Shown: piece by piece, positions 35,101 to 47,100 of the stretch
Numbering within the stretch: position 1 is the stretch's first letter
Layout: every line of letters starts with the position of its first letter
Origin: Tetragonia tetragonoides
Taxonomy: Eukaryota; Streptophyta; Magnoliopsida; Caryophyllales; Aizoaceae
Assembly: GCA_038025085.1 (NCBI GenBank)
Contig: CM076148.1
Span: 38,928,871-38,992,870, forward strand
Reading direction: 5' to 3'
DNA length: 64,000 nt
Notes under the pieces: model-generated
What the model saw: only the letters and a program-made list of their open reading frames with translations
Database searches by the model: none
What the model was told of the DNA's origin: nothing
Made by a program: the position numbers and the translations under genes

Positions 35101-38100
35101 ATTGAAATCATCCCAAGCTTCTTGCGGAATTCAACAAACTTGTTTGCACTAAGACCTTTAGTGAAGATGTCTGCCACTTGATCTTCACTTTTAACATATT
35201 GCATCTCTATCTCTCCTCGAAGTACTTTCTCACGCACAAAATGATGATGGACCTCCACATGTTTGGTCCTTGCATGAAACACCGGATTTTCAGCTAGTCT
35301 TATTGCTGACTGATTGTCACAATACACCTTCACAGCGTAATTTGTAGGCTGATGAAGATCTTTTAGCAATTGTGTTAACCATGCACATTCTTGAGCTGCC
35401 ATTGCTGCTCTATATTCGGCCTTTGTACTTGATAATGATACGGTAGGTTGTCTTTTACTGCACCATGATATAGCACCCGAACCAAGACTAAATACATAAC
35501 CGGTTGTTGAACGTCTCGTATCATGGTCACCTGCATAATCTGCATCACAAGTACCCATCAACTCACATGCTTCTCCTTTCTTAAAATAAACACCGTGGTT
35601 GATTGTTCCCTTGACATATCGCAAAATTCTTCTAACAGCATCTAAGTGATTTTTCTTGGGGTTCTGCATATATCTACTGACAACCCCAACTGCATATCCT
35701 ATATCAGGCCTTGTTAGAGTCAAGTATATCAAACTTACCAACAAGTTGTCGATACATTGTTGCATCTCCTAGATCTTTACCTTCTGCTGAACATAATCGA
35801 ACATTAGTTTCGATCGGTGTTGAAATGGGCTTACAGTCAAGCATTCCAAAATTTTGTAACAAGTCTCTGGAATACTTATGCTGACACAGAAATAGTCCTT
35901 CGTTAGTCCTTTCCACCTCTAAGCCAAGAAACTGCTTCAACTTTCCAAGCTCTTTCATTTGAAATCCAACTGACAAATTAGCCCTTATCTTGTGCACTTC
36001 CCTTTCAGCATCTTCTGTGATGATAAGATCATCCACATATACTAGCACAATAGCTAGCTTTCCATTTCGAGCTTTCACAAATAAACTCGAATCAGCTGGT
36101 GCCATAGAATAACCATTCCTCAATAGGAATTCTGATATTTTTCCATACCATGCTCTTGGTGCTTGCTTCAAGCCATACAGAGCCTTCTTCAACTTGCACA
36201 CATACTTTGGTTGTGAGTGACTTTCAAACCCTCTGGGTTGTTCCATATAGATATCTCGATCTAACTCCCCATGGAGAAAAGCATTTTTAACATCCATTTG
36301 CCATAGCTTCCATGACTTATTGGCTGCTAATGCCATCAATACCCTCACGGTAGTGATTTTTGCCAATGGACTAAATGTCTCATCATAGTCTAGCCCGTAT
36401 TGTTGAGAGAATCCTCTGGCAACTAATCTTGCTTTATATCTCTCAATCGAACCATCTGGCTTAGTCTTCAACTTGTACACCCATTTACATGAGATGGGTT
36501 GTACATGTCTAGGCATAGGCACTAAATCCCATGTTTGATTTTGACTTGGTGCGTCCATTTCTTCTTTCATTGCTTGCCTCCATTCAATACTTTGAGACGC
36601 TTCCTCAAATGTAGATGGCTCTATCACCTGGTCATCTGCCAACATCGCAGCATTTGCATATTTTGGATTTGGCTTCCTTATTCTTGTGCCCCTCCGAAGT
36701 TGTGGCTTAAAACCTTGATTAGGCTCCTCAATCTAACTAGGTCTCTCTGCTTCTAGAGTATTATGATGCACTCCAGTTTCCCATGGGCTCTTCATTCTTT
36801 CAGATGACTCAACATTAGTCACCTCCTCCCCTTTAGATGATACGATTTTATCATCTAATTGTGGTTGAGCTTCAGTCTCCTTTATTTTCTCCTTTATTTT
36901 CTCCTGGAGCTGATCTTCCATCTCCTTTGAATCTGGCAACAACACTGCTTGTGGTGACCACCATGATGATGCTTCATCAAATACGACATTTCTTGATACA
37001 TAGGTGGAAGGCTCACAACACTTCCACCCTTTGCGTTGAGTATCATACCCAACAAATATACATATACATCTAACTGCCTTCTTATCAAATTTTCCACGGA
37101 GATGATCAGGAACAAATACATAACAAACACAACCAAAAATTCTGAAATGACTCACTGTAGGTACCATATTCCAAAGCTTCTGGAATGGTGATATGAACCC
37201 TAATCTTGCCTGCAGCAATCTATTGATTACATGTGCCGCCATCTTCATACATTCCGCCCAAAAACGCGGGGGTACATTTTTGGCATGTAACATACTTCGG
37301 CATATCTCTGCAAGATGCCGATTCTTCCTCTCTGCGACACCATTCTGTTGTGGTGTGTGAGGACAAGTCAGTTGACGACGAATTCGATTCTGCTTCAGAA
37401 ACCCATTGAATTCGTTGGATGTATATTCACCTCCGTTATCCGTTCGTAAACATTGTAGTTTACGACTGGCTTCTTTCTCTACCTCATCCTTGAATAATGT
37501 AAACTTGGACAAGGCCTCTGATTTTTCTTTCATAAAATGGACCCATACATATCTTGAATAATCATCAATAAAGGTAATCATATATTTCTTACCACTTATT
37601 GATGTCTGTTTAACAGGGCCAAAAACATCTGAGTGCACTAATTCAAGTGGCACCTTGGCTCTGAATTGTGACTCCTTATATGGCAACTGGTGTGCCTTTC
37701 CATATTGACAACCAGCACAAACAATGCCATCTTGAACATCAATTTTAGGTAATCCATTCAATGAGGACTCTTTCATCATTATTTTCAGTTTATTATAACT
37801 AACATGCCCGAGTCTAGCATGCCACAAATCAGCCGTCTCGTTCCTCCTGGTCTTGTCGACATAAGCTTCTTGTGCCGACATCACATATACAGAATCTAAA
37901 CGCCGCCCTTCCATGATCGGGGCATCTGATGGCTTGATCTTTTTGTAAACTTTGACATCGTACGGACCAAATACAACATACTTTCCAGATGATGTCAGTT
38001 GTGAAACTGACAATAGATTCTTCTTCATACCTTCAACATGGAAAACATTTTCCAACCTCACCTTTTGAGAATCAAATCGAGGTTCGATCACAGTTTTGCG

Positions 38101-41100
38101 AATATGAGTAATTGGCAACTTAGTATTGTTAGCAATAACCACATGATTTTCACCTTGATAATTTTGTTTGTTCTGGAGCTTCACCAGATCTTCCGTCATG
38201 TGATTAGAACACCCAGAATCAATTATCCAATCTTCATTATAACTGATCTGGTTGCTACTTGTGACCGCAAATGAAATCTCTTCAGTTTCTTCAACCAGCT
38301 CCGGTGACGATTCTAATTTCACCTTGGAACTTGAGCACTTTTCTTCTATCGAGCATAATGCGTGGAAATCCCATACTTCTTCATTTTTCGAATGAGACGA
38401 TGTGGCGATATTTCCTTCTGCTTGATTACTCCAACAATCACGAGCATAATGACCCTTCTTACCACATTTATAACAATTTCCATTCTTTCTTTGGCTTCTT
38501 TGTGCATTATGTCCGCCTTTGGATTCATTAAAACGAGCTCCCCCTTGTTGAGGACTTCTCCATGGTTGTTTCTTTTGCCAACGACCATGTTGCGCTTTTT
38601 CTTGATTTTCAACAATACGATCTTTAACAAATTTCTTGTTACTAAAGAGCGCCTTTTCTTCTTCGTTTTTGGAATTACCAGGCTTTTGTTGATCAAGAGC
38701 TTCTTGATTTGCCAAGATGCTTTCCAATTGATCAAGGGTCGGTTGTGTAGGCCATCCACGAGTGGCCGTGATGAGGGTTTGGAATTCGGATCGAACTCCA
38801 TGGATTATGATCCTTCTCATCCTTGTCTCACTAATCGGATTTTCTTCATCTAACTTCGATATTTCTCTACAAAGCGATTTTACTTTAGAGAAATATTGAC
38901 CAATGGTCATGTCATTTTGCTCGATAGACATCAGCTCATTTTCGAGGCACTTTCGAGGCACTGCAGCTTCGCATCATTTGTTTCCTCATACAATGTCTTC
39001 AAAGTATCCCAAATTTCTTTGGAAGTTTTTGCCTCTTTTACCTTGTGTAGCACATCATCGAGCGAACATAGCCTTTCCAGCTTTCACTCGCCATTTTTTA
39101 CGATCTTCTACGTTTTCCTCAGAAGGGATTATTGTATCACTTCCTCCTACAATCTCCCACATTTCCTGTCCCTCTAAATAAAATTTCATGCGAAAACTCT
39201 CAGTCACTATAATTATTCTCATTGAGCTTAACTAATTGGCTCATGGAACTCATCACATCTGCCATCTTAATATTTAATTGGAGTTGGTCCGTGACCTCTC
39301 GCTCTGATACCATGTTAGAATTTCGGCACAGCGGATTTGTAGTGGACCCTATCTTAAATAACAATAATAATATTCACTAATCAAACATATGTGAATATAT
39401 AAAATGAGGGGAACAATGGTGGTGAGCATTGCTATGCTCACCCACGATAGCTCTGCAGGCTATCTTCTATTCTTCTCTCAATTCATTGTTATCTCCATTA
39501 CATAATCTTCTCCTTATATACTATTTCTAACTCCTAAGAAATAGTGTTTCATATTCATCTTAAGTTACAACCATTCAATAATGTAAGACTCTAAAAGATT
39601 TACTATTTAGAGCTTACTAATTATAACGTACATAATTTAAGTATGTATATTCCAACACACCCCCTCAAACTTAAATTATCCATTCAAACACTTTTGGTCC
39701 ACTAATAACTTCGATGACCACATAACTTGACATTCTTCTGATGTTCGTGGTCATATGATCTTTTCTAGCCGGAGCCTCCTATAATTGCATCCTCCATATC
39801 GTCTCTACAAGATGACTACTACTCATTGTACATCTTGTGAACTTCGTATCATGATTTACTCTTCCCAATACTTGATCCTACTTTTGGATCTATTCACTTT
39901 TCAAAATTGGGATTCCTTGTCCCAACCTTTCTTCTTACAGTTGCGGCTGCCTCGGTCATACCGAGATTCTCTTTACGACTGCGTTGCCACCTCGGTCATA
40001 CCGAGATTCTTCTTACGGCTGCGTCGTCGCCATCTCGGTCATACCGAGATTCTCTTGGGTTTCTACCCATCTTGACTCAATAGGGTTTCTTTCTTTTACC
40101 CTATTTGTCTTGAGTTGGCTCTTGTGCTTTGGCCACTCAATATCCTTTGGGTTAGCATATTTGACTACCCAAACCTGGATTTCGAGTTGGTATCTTAACC
40201 AATCTATTCTCGTGAGGGAAGCACATGATTTCTTTTGTTGTTGAATTGGAGGAAATAGGATCTACCATCGGCTCTGATACCAAATGTTGAGAAATATGTG
40301 AGACAAGAAATTAAATGTAGGAAAGAAATCCTCAAACTTTGTATTCTCTGTGATTTGCTATTCTATTACATTCTACAATAACATGTAATATTTATATGTG
40401 TTATGGGCGTATATATGCCGCACACAACACTCCTTATAATCAATGAATAAAACTCTCTTTCTAAATAATGATTCAATCGAATTCACTGATTATCCTTCTT
40501 TACTATTATTATCATCCTATCTTATAGGATGGATTTGTGGAGAGAGAGAGAGAGTGGTTGGGAAAGAGGAGAGATGTTGTTGTAATTTTAATACCCTCCC
40601 CCCTCCTGGATTGATGCAATGGCTACCTACTTACCTAGCATGTTGCTCAGTTTTGAAATGGCCAGTCACATACAAATGGAGGAATGGTTTTCTTTTACTT
40701 AACCACAGAGCAGGAATTGTTTTTCTTTTACAAGGACGGAACAGGTCTTAGAGAGATTGGTGGATGGGTGCTAGTGAGGAGGAAATTTTGGGTCTGAACT
40801 TGGTCGTGACTCGTGAGTGAGTATTACGAAAACAAGACCTACCTAGCAAGCCCTTGTCTACCCCTTTACACTCCACTTTACGTAGCGATTACATCACAAG
40901 GAGAAATAGCAAAGGTGAGACAAGTAGATTGCCTTGACGCAATCCTCTGGAAGTTACTGGTCAAGACCTGAAATCGAGCCCTTGAGATGACAAAGTAAAA
41001 GAAAACGCAATTCTTTTATTTGTATGCAAAGCCCAATCTTCTGCAGATAAAGGATTTGAAAACTTCATGAAACATGGCCAAAAGCTTTCTCAATGCCAAG

Positions 41101-44100
41101 CTTGCATAACAGTTCTATAGATTTCAAAACGGGATCTATACATTCTGTTGCAATGAGAAAATTTGGGTGTTTGAAAATGTTGCCTTAGTGGGAAAATGGC
41201 TATGAGTTTCCTTCTGGAAACGGAATCCCATTGGCAAAAGGAGATTAGGGCAAAACACTAAGTCGGAACTAGTCGCACTTATGTAGGGACTTGGAAGTTC
41301 ATCTCACAAGCACATTCGAGGTTCTTTCATCGAATACAGGGTAAGTTTGAGGAATAGAGTCTAGTAGGGCATTTGGGTTTCTTTCAAGCTTTCCCCTGTT
41401 TACATGGTTTATTGAACTTCCATAATGCTCCAATGTTCCGTTCTATTACTTTGATGGTGTTAATATTTGGAATTCCATCTCGTGAGGCATGCTGATAGGA
41501 GCGAGGTAGATTGCATACAGTTACCGACCTTTACATTCTTGCGACATTTTTGACATCATTTGAACTAAATGGCAACGTAGTCGCTGATCAGGTTCCTTTT
41601 CTTAAATCTTTCTGTACCCATTTGACGTCCCTGATATCATCCATTGACTCTTCACAATTGCATTAGGGATGTAAAGTCCCGTCTTGAGTCTGAGGTGACG
41701 GCCTTTACCTGGATTACTGTTCTCGAAAAAGATCAACGCTAATAAGTAATAACCTGACTTGTTGCTGCGATAGGGCCCTATTGTATGTCACCTGTTGCTT
41801 GTGTCTAGTGCCTCGACAATGATGAAACAAACAAGCACATTTTTTTCTACATTGTCTTTAATCGTAGTAAATTTGGAAATCTATAGGCTTACCCTCTCAT
41901 GAATTTCTGCTTTGTGGGGGTGTGGCAACTGGCAAGAAGGGGCAAAATTTGGAGATATGTATTTTTCTTTGTTGCTTATATCTACTTATTATTATTTTTT
42001 ATTTTTAACCCTAGTATGCTTCAAAATCATGCACTGGCTCGTGTTTTGGTTTGGAGGAGTTTGTTGCATTTGGCATCGCATTGGTATTCCACTTCTCGCT
42101 TAAAGTGGATTCTCAGGGTATTCCATTGCAGACATCCAAGGGAACTGGAATGCTTTTCTGGGCTACTGTTGTTTATTGAATCTAAAAAATTCATATTTAG
42201 ATGACCAAATGCTCTTTTTTGTTTGTTCATAATCTTGCAGTTCCCCAGCAATTGAGGACTTGAAACAGTGTCTTGATTATACTGGACAGCATTCCAAATT
42301 GGTTGATTCCTTTATCTCTGCCCTGAAGTATCGCTTGCTTACTGCTGGTGCCTCAACCAATGATATATTGCATCAATATGTTTCAACTATCAAAGCACTT
42401 AGGACAATTGACCCATCTGGTATATTCCTTGAAGCTGTCGGTGAGCCTATACGTGACTATTTAAGGGGAAGGAAAGACACCATAAAATGCATTGTGACCA
42501 TGCTTACTGATGGCAGTGGTGGGAATGCAAGTGCTGGTGCTGCTGGGGACAGCCTCCTTGAAGAATTAAATAGAGATGAAGAAAATCAAGAGAATATTGG
42601 TCTTGATGACGATTTTAATGTTGATGACAAGCAAGCATGGCTCAATGCCCAGCGGTATGTATGTTACACGTTTGGATGGCTTCAGAGACCTAATATTTTT
42701 CGCTGCATGGCATCCCTTTTGCAAATTTCGGGTCATTGAGACTACATGCATCAAAAGTTATTAACCTGGTTTCTCTTTCTAATGTTGTCGTCAAAATCTC
42801 TGCAACATTTTTTATGACTTACTCGCTATCTATTTTTTGTGTATATTTTACTATTAACCAAATGATCCTATTTGTGTCTAGGTCTCAGATTCTTCTATCT
42901 TTATAAAAAAAAATGAGTATTCTTGGCCTAACTGGAATGTCTGGTGCCATACCCATGTGGAAGTGCCACATATCTGACACGGGTACTTGAGGTGAATAAA
43001 GAGCAACTGACAGATGGTGGGGGGAGGGTGAAAACTGAAAACTGCTGCAATATCTATTAGGAGCTGTTGTAAGCTCCACATTTGACTTTTTTATTCTTGA
43101 CGGGAACAACTGTTAAATGTTGCGTAAAATCATTTGCTACAACAAGAAAACCAAAGCAGAAGATGGGGGTGAATACTTATGGTCACTGCTTATTCAGCTT
43201 CAACCATTCCTGTTCTCGAGCAAACCTCATCTAGCCTCCTGTCTGATTGTCCCCAAGCAGTCTATGCATAAACCAAAGTGAATATTTTAACCATATGTGG
43301 TTCTGTCTTTCTCTGCCAAGGAACTCCTCTCATTCCACCATTGAGAAGGGGACCGTGCTTTGACTGCTCGAGGAGGTGCAGCTTGCCACCACCCCCACCA
43401 ACCAACTTTTCCCCAACATCCAGTGTGTCAATTATTTGACTTCATCCCTGCGACTCTGATGTGATTTATTTGTCTATAAAAGAAGAATTAGAGTCCTGGC
43501 ACACATAAAGATGGAACCAAAAGTGGCAATGACAATCAGAAGGAGAAAAACTTGAGGTCAACAAATGGAATATGGACATCGTAACCTCCTGATCTAGACA
43601 TTGGCCTACCCATTAAGCTCTTCATTCTACAAATGTTGGAAAATGGATATGAGAATGTGAAATAGCATAGTCTTGGACTGTCCTTCAACTTACATGTGGT
43701 TTCTGCGGGTTTGTTTCCGGTCCCCAAGATGCCATATGGAGCTAGGTTAGCTATGTAATAGTTAGTGTAGCGTCAATGGAATACATCACAATCAGATGTA
43801 TTCCATTTTGATACCAATTGGGCTTAATTTCCTCTACTTACAACTTGTCTTGTATTTGGAGCTTATCTAAAGAGTAACATGTAGCATGATTCCCCTCCCC
43901 CCTGAAAAAAATTCACGGCTCATTTATGCTCAAAGACCAAATCAGAGATGCAGTGCTTGCTTGTTTGGCAACAGAGGTTGAGAGAGGTCAATGACATGAT
44001 GATGCCAAAACGCCAACATTAAGAGCAATAAATTCACTAGTCATTCTTATCATTGTAATAATAGTGCTTTTGTGTGGACTTTGGTGCTAGGTAGGGTGGA

Positions 44101-47100
44101 CACCTATGATATGCTGCAGCGTAGGAGACCTAGTTGGTCCCTTTTACCGGGGTTTTGCGTGATGTGTCGGCATAGTGGGGAGGATTGTTTGCATTTGTTT
44201 GTGCTCTGTGACTTTGCGCGGAGTTTATGGGCTAGGTTGCTGTGTGGGGAGATTTTTGTGTGTCCAACCACGGTGGGTGAATTCTTACAGTTCTGATTTG
44301 CGGCGATGAGGAGGAGTAAGGAGGGGAGGTTGTTGTGGCGTTGTGCTTGTATGACTTTACTTATGGTGTATTTGGCTGGAGAGAAATTCTAGGATTTTTT
44401 CGGGGACTGAGAAAACTATTGATTATGTTTGGGATCACATAGTTTACTTGGCTTCTCTTTGGGCTAAGACGGCGGGGGCCTTTAAGGGTGTTCCGTTGAC
44501 TTTAGTTCAGCGTCATTGGCGTGATGTGTAGATAGTTTTCTTTTTATACCGAGGATACCTTATCCTCCACATTTTTGTATTCTTTACCATTTGTTTAATA
44601 AAATTTTCTCTTATCTAAAAAAAAAAAATTGTAATAATAGTGGTAGATTGGCGTTCTCTAAAATTGATACACTTATCTGTGAGGTCAGGCTGCGAGATCC
44701 TTAGTTATGAGATGAAGGACATCATGCTATCATTTAAGATTACTAATGAAAAACTTTCTGGTTCTCTTCTGGTCCCATCGTTGTAAAATTGCTTTTTCCT
44801 TTATCCATCTAGTATATCTAAAGCTACAAAAAAAAAATTGCAATTTGAAAACCAACTGGTAACTAGTTTGATTAGTGATGCTCTTATTGACAGGATTTCA
44901 TGCAGAAAAGGTTAATATCATACAGGAGTAACAAGTTGTCCTTCACGGCATAGAAACTTTGACTCTTTTTCTTTGTTTTTGTCATTGTCCTTTTTTCTCC
45001 TTTGTAATTTACTGTAATGACCTCTTCTCTGCCAGATGGGAACCAGATCCTGTGGAGGCAGACCCTTCAAAAGGTAGTAGGAATAGAAGAAAGGTTGACA
45101 TACTTGGGATGATTGTTGGGATGATTGGCTCAAAAGATCAGTTAATTAATGAGTATCGGATTATGCTGGCTGAAAAGCTTCTCAATAAATCTGATTTTGA
45201 TGTTGACACAGAAATACGAACTTTGGAACTCCTTAAGGTAGGTAATGTTTATGCTGAATAGTTGATTCTTGAACTTTCGGATGCTTGAATACTGTTCATG
45301 ATTTTGGCTACTTCATGGGTATAAGACTATAATAATTGGCTAGTCTCAGATTTCAAGTGGTGCATTCTAGTGCTGATGTCTGCTCATTCTTGTCCTTTTT
45401 GGTCAGATACATTTTGGGGAAAGCAGCATGCATAAGTGTGAGATTATGCTTAATGATATGATTGGTTCCAAACGAATCAACACCAATATCAAAGCAACTA
45501 TACCAAAGTCAACTCAAGCAGGTAGCCTGCAGCGTTTTATTTCCTACCGTGGTTTGTTGCTTGCAGGCCTGGTAAAGTTGAGTAATAGATCTTTCAGGTT
45601 GAAATTTATCTGTTGTTTTCTGCTTGTAGGAGGTGATGTGGGGAAGGATGCGTTATCTCTGGATGCTCTTGGTGCTACAATAGTATCTTTGAATTTCTGG
45701 CCTCCGATACAGGTATGGTACTTGATTTCATGGCTGCTCTCCCATCTTAAGGTCCAACTTTACAGAATCCTTCTGGTTATGGTTCAGTGCTTTATGGTAG
45801 GAATGCAGAAGCTGAGAAGTCCCACCCTGGCATCCCTCTTATGCATGCATGCGCTCCTCCTTTTGCTTTTTCTCTCAGCTTTTTCTTTATAGCTCTCTCT
45901 TATTCAGAGAGAGGAAGTGAAATCTTTCACTAGACATATCAACACTATAACACCTTATTGATGGGAAAAATCATTTGACAGTATCGCTACCTATGAACTG
46001 GCTTGAGCCCCAACAATTAGGTTGTTACATTGATTTTCATCTTAACCCACAAAAAGATCATTCTTCCCTCCCCACCTCAAATTCCTGAGATTTGCGTGCT
46101 TGAACAAGTATCGAGATGGACAAGTGACTCCCAAGGCGATTTAAGAGGGGATCGGCTGAATATGGAAGTATACAAATGCCCACAAATCCCACCAGGGTCA
46201 TGAGAACTATTTTGGGATTTTGAGGAATTGCTGGGGATTAAGTAAGATGGTAATGATGTGAAATAGTGTGTTTGAGAGGAGACCGTGAGGAAGATATATA
46301 GAAATAAGAGCATGTTCGAGACAGCGGGAGGGGATTGGGATTAGCAAATAAGACTTTATGAATGAAATCTTGAACATGCTGGTGGACTGCAAGTTTATGC
46401 ATTTACCTGACGAAGTTACCCAATAGGATCCTGTGGCTTGTTGATTTTCATGGGGGTGCATGGCTTGAGGGGGGGTGGGAGAAGGGCATTTTTTTGCGGT
46501 GTGTGGTAGCACAAGACATTTGGTTCAGGTTGCTGGGTGAGGTGTGGCTGAGCCCGGCTACTGTTTTGGAATTCTTGCAGATGAACTTTGTAAACTTCCG
46601 GGGGAGTAAGGAGAGGAAGTTGTGGTGGAGAAGTGCTATATTTTGCAGTGCTTTGGTGTATCTGGTTGAAGAGGAATGTGCGGGTTTTTTCTGACACCTT
46701 GCTGTCGGCTGACATGTTGTGGGATAGAGTGACCTGTTTGGTCTCTTTGCGGGCTAAGGCTGCTGATGGGTTTAGGAGTTATTTTATCACACAGCTCAAG
46801 CAGCACTGGGCTGATCTGTAATTTGATTTTTACATAGTGGACTACTTGTCCTCATAGGCTGTAATCATCAGTTTCCATTAATATATACTTTTATCTAAAA
46901 ATGACATTATTCAAATTTGGTCTTATTTTACTAGTATGTTTATTATTCCATGCAGCGACATCTTTGGCTGCTGTCAAGCCTAGTATCACATGTTGTACCT
47001 ATAGTGAAGTAGGTGTTATCTTTTCCACTTTCAAAAATAACGCATTATTATTTACTCACGAGTCACATGACTCGGCCAACAGTTGGTGGTGCTGGAAATA

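Larger units (their letters stand above)
34759..40593 (-). mobile_element. Composite Copia LTR retrotransposon in APC2 intron 6
   Basis: Outer LTRs at 34759-35065 and 40285-40593 differ by two substitutions and one 2-base indel, flanked by the 5-bp duplication CCCTC (34754-34758, 40594-40598). The element is minus strand, antisense to APC2, with an initiator-Met primer site beside the right LTR and a purine tract (GAGGGGGAG) beside the left. Between them lie a 0.6-kb leader, a second unrelated LTR (39313-39657) with its own primer site, and a broken gag-pol. The whole was inserted once, into an older LINE fragment. Near-identical outer LTRs suggest a young insertion, although the coding part is decayed. 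Confidence 0.9.

Noticed and set aside
37000..38853. Plus-strand ORFs of 60-163 codons across the Copia element
   Set aside because: They are antisense shadows of the minus-strand gag-pol frame.
39313..39657. Inner Copia LTR as a simple solo LTR
   Set aside because: Flanking 5-mers do not match, and a primer site and a purine tract abut its two edges.
39951..40048. Regular short repeats resembling a CRISPR array
   Set aside because: Only three repeats, spacers are similar to each other, and they lie inside a plant retrotransposon leader.
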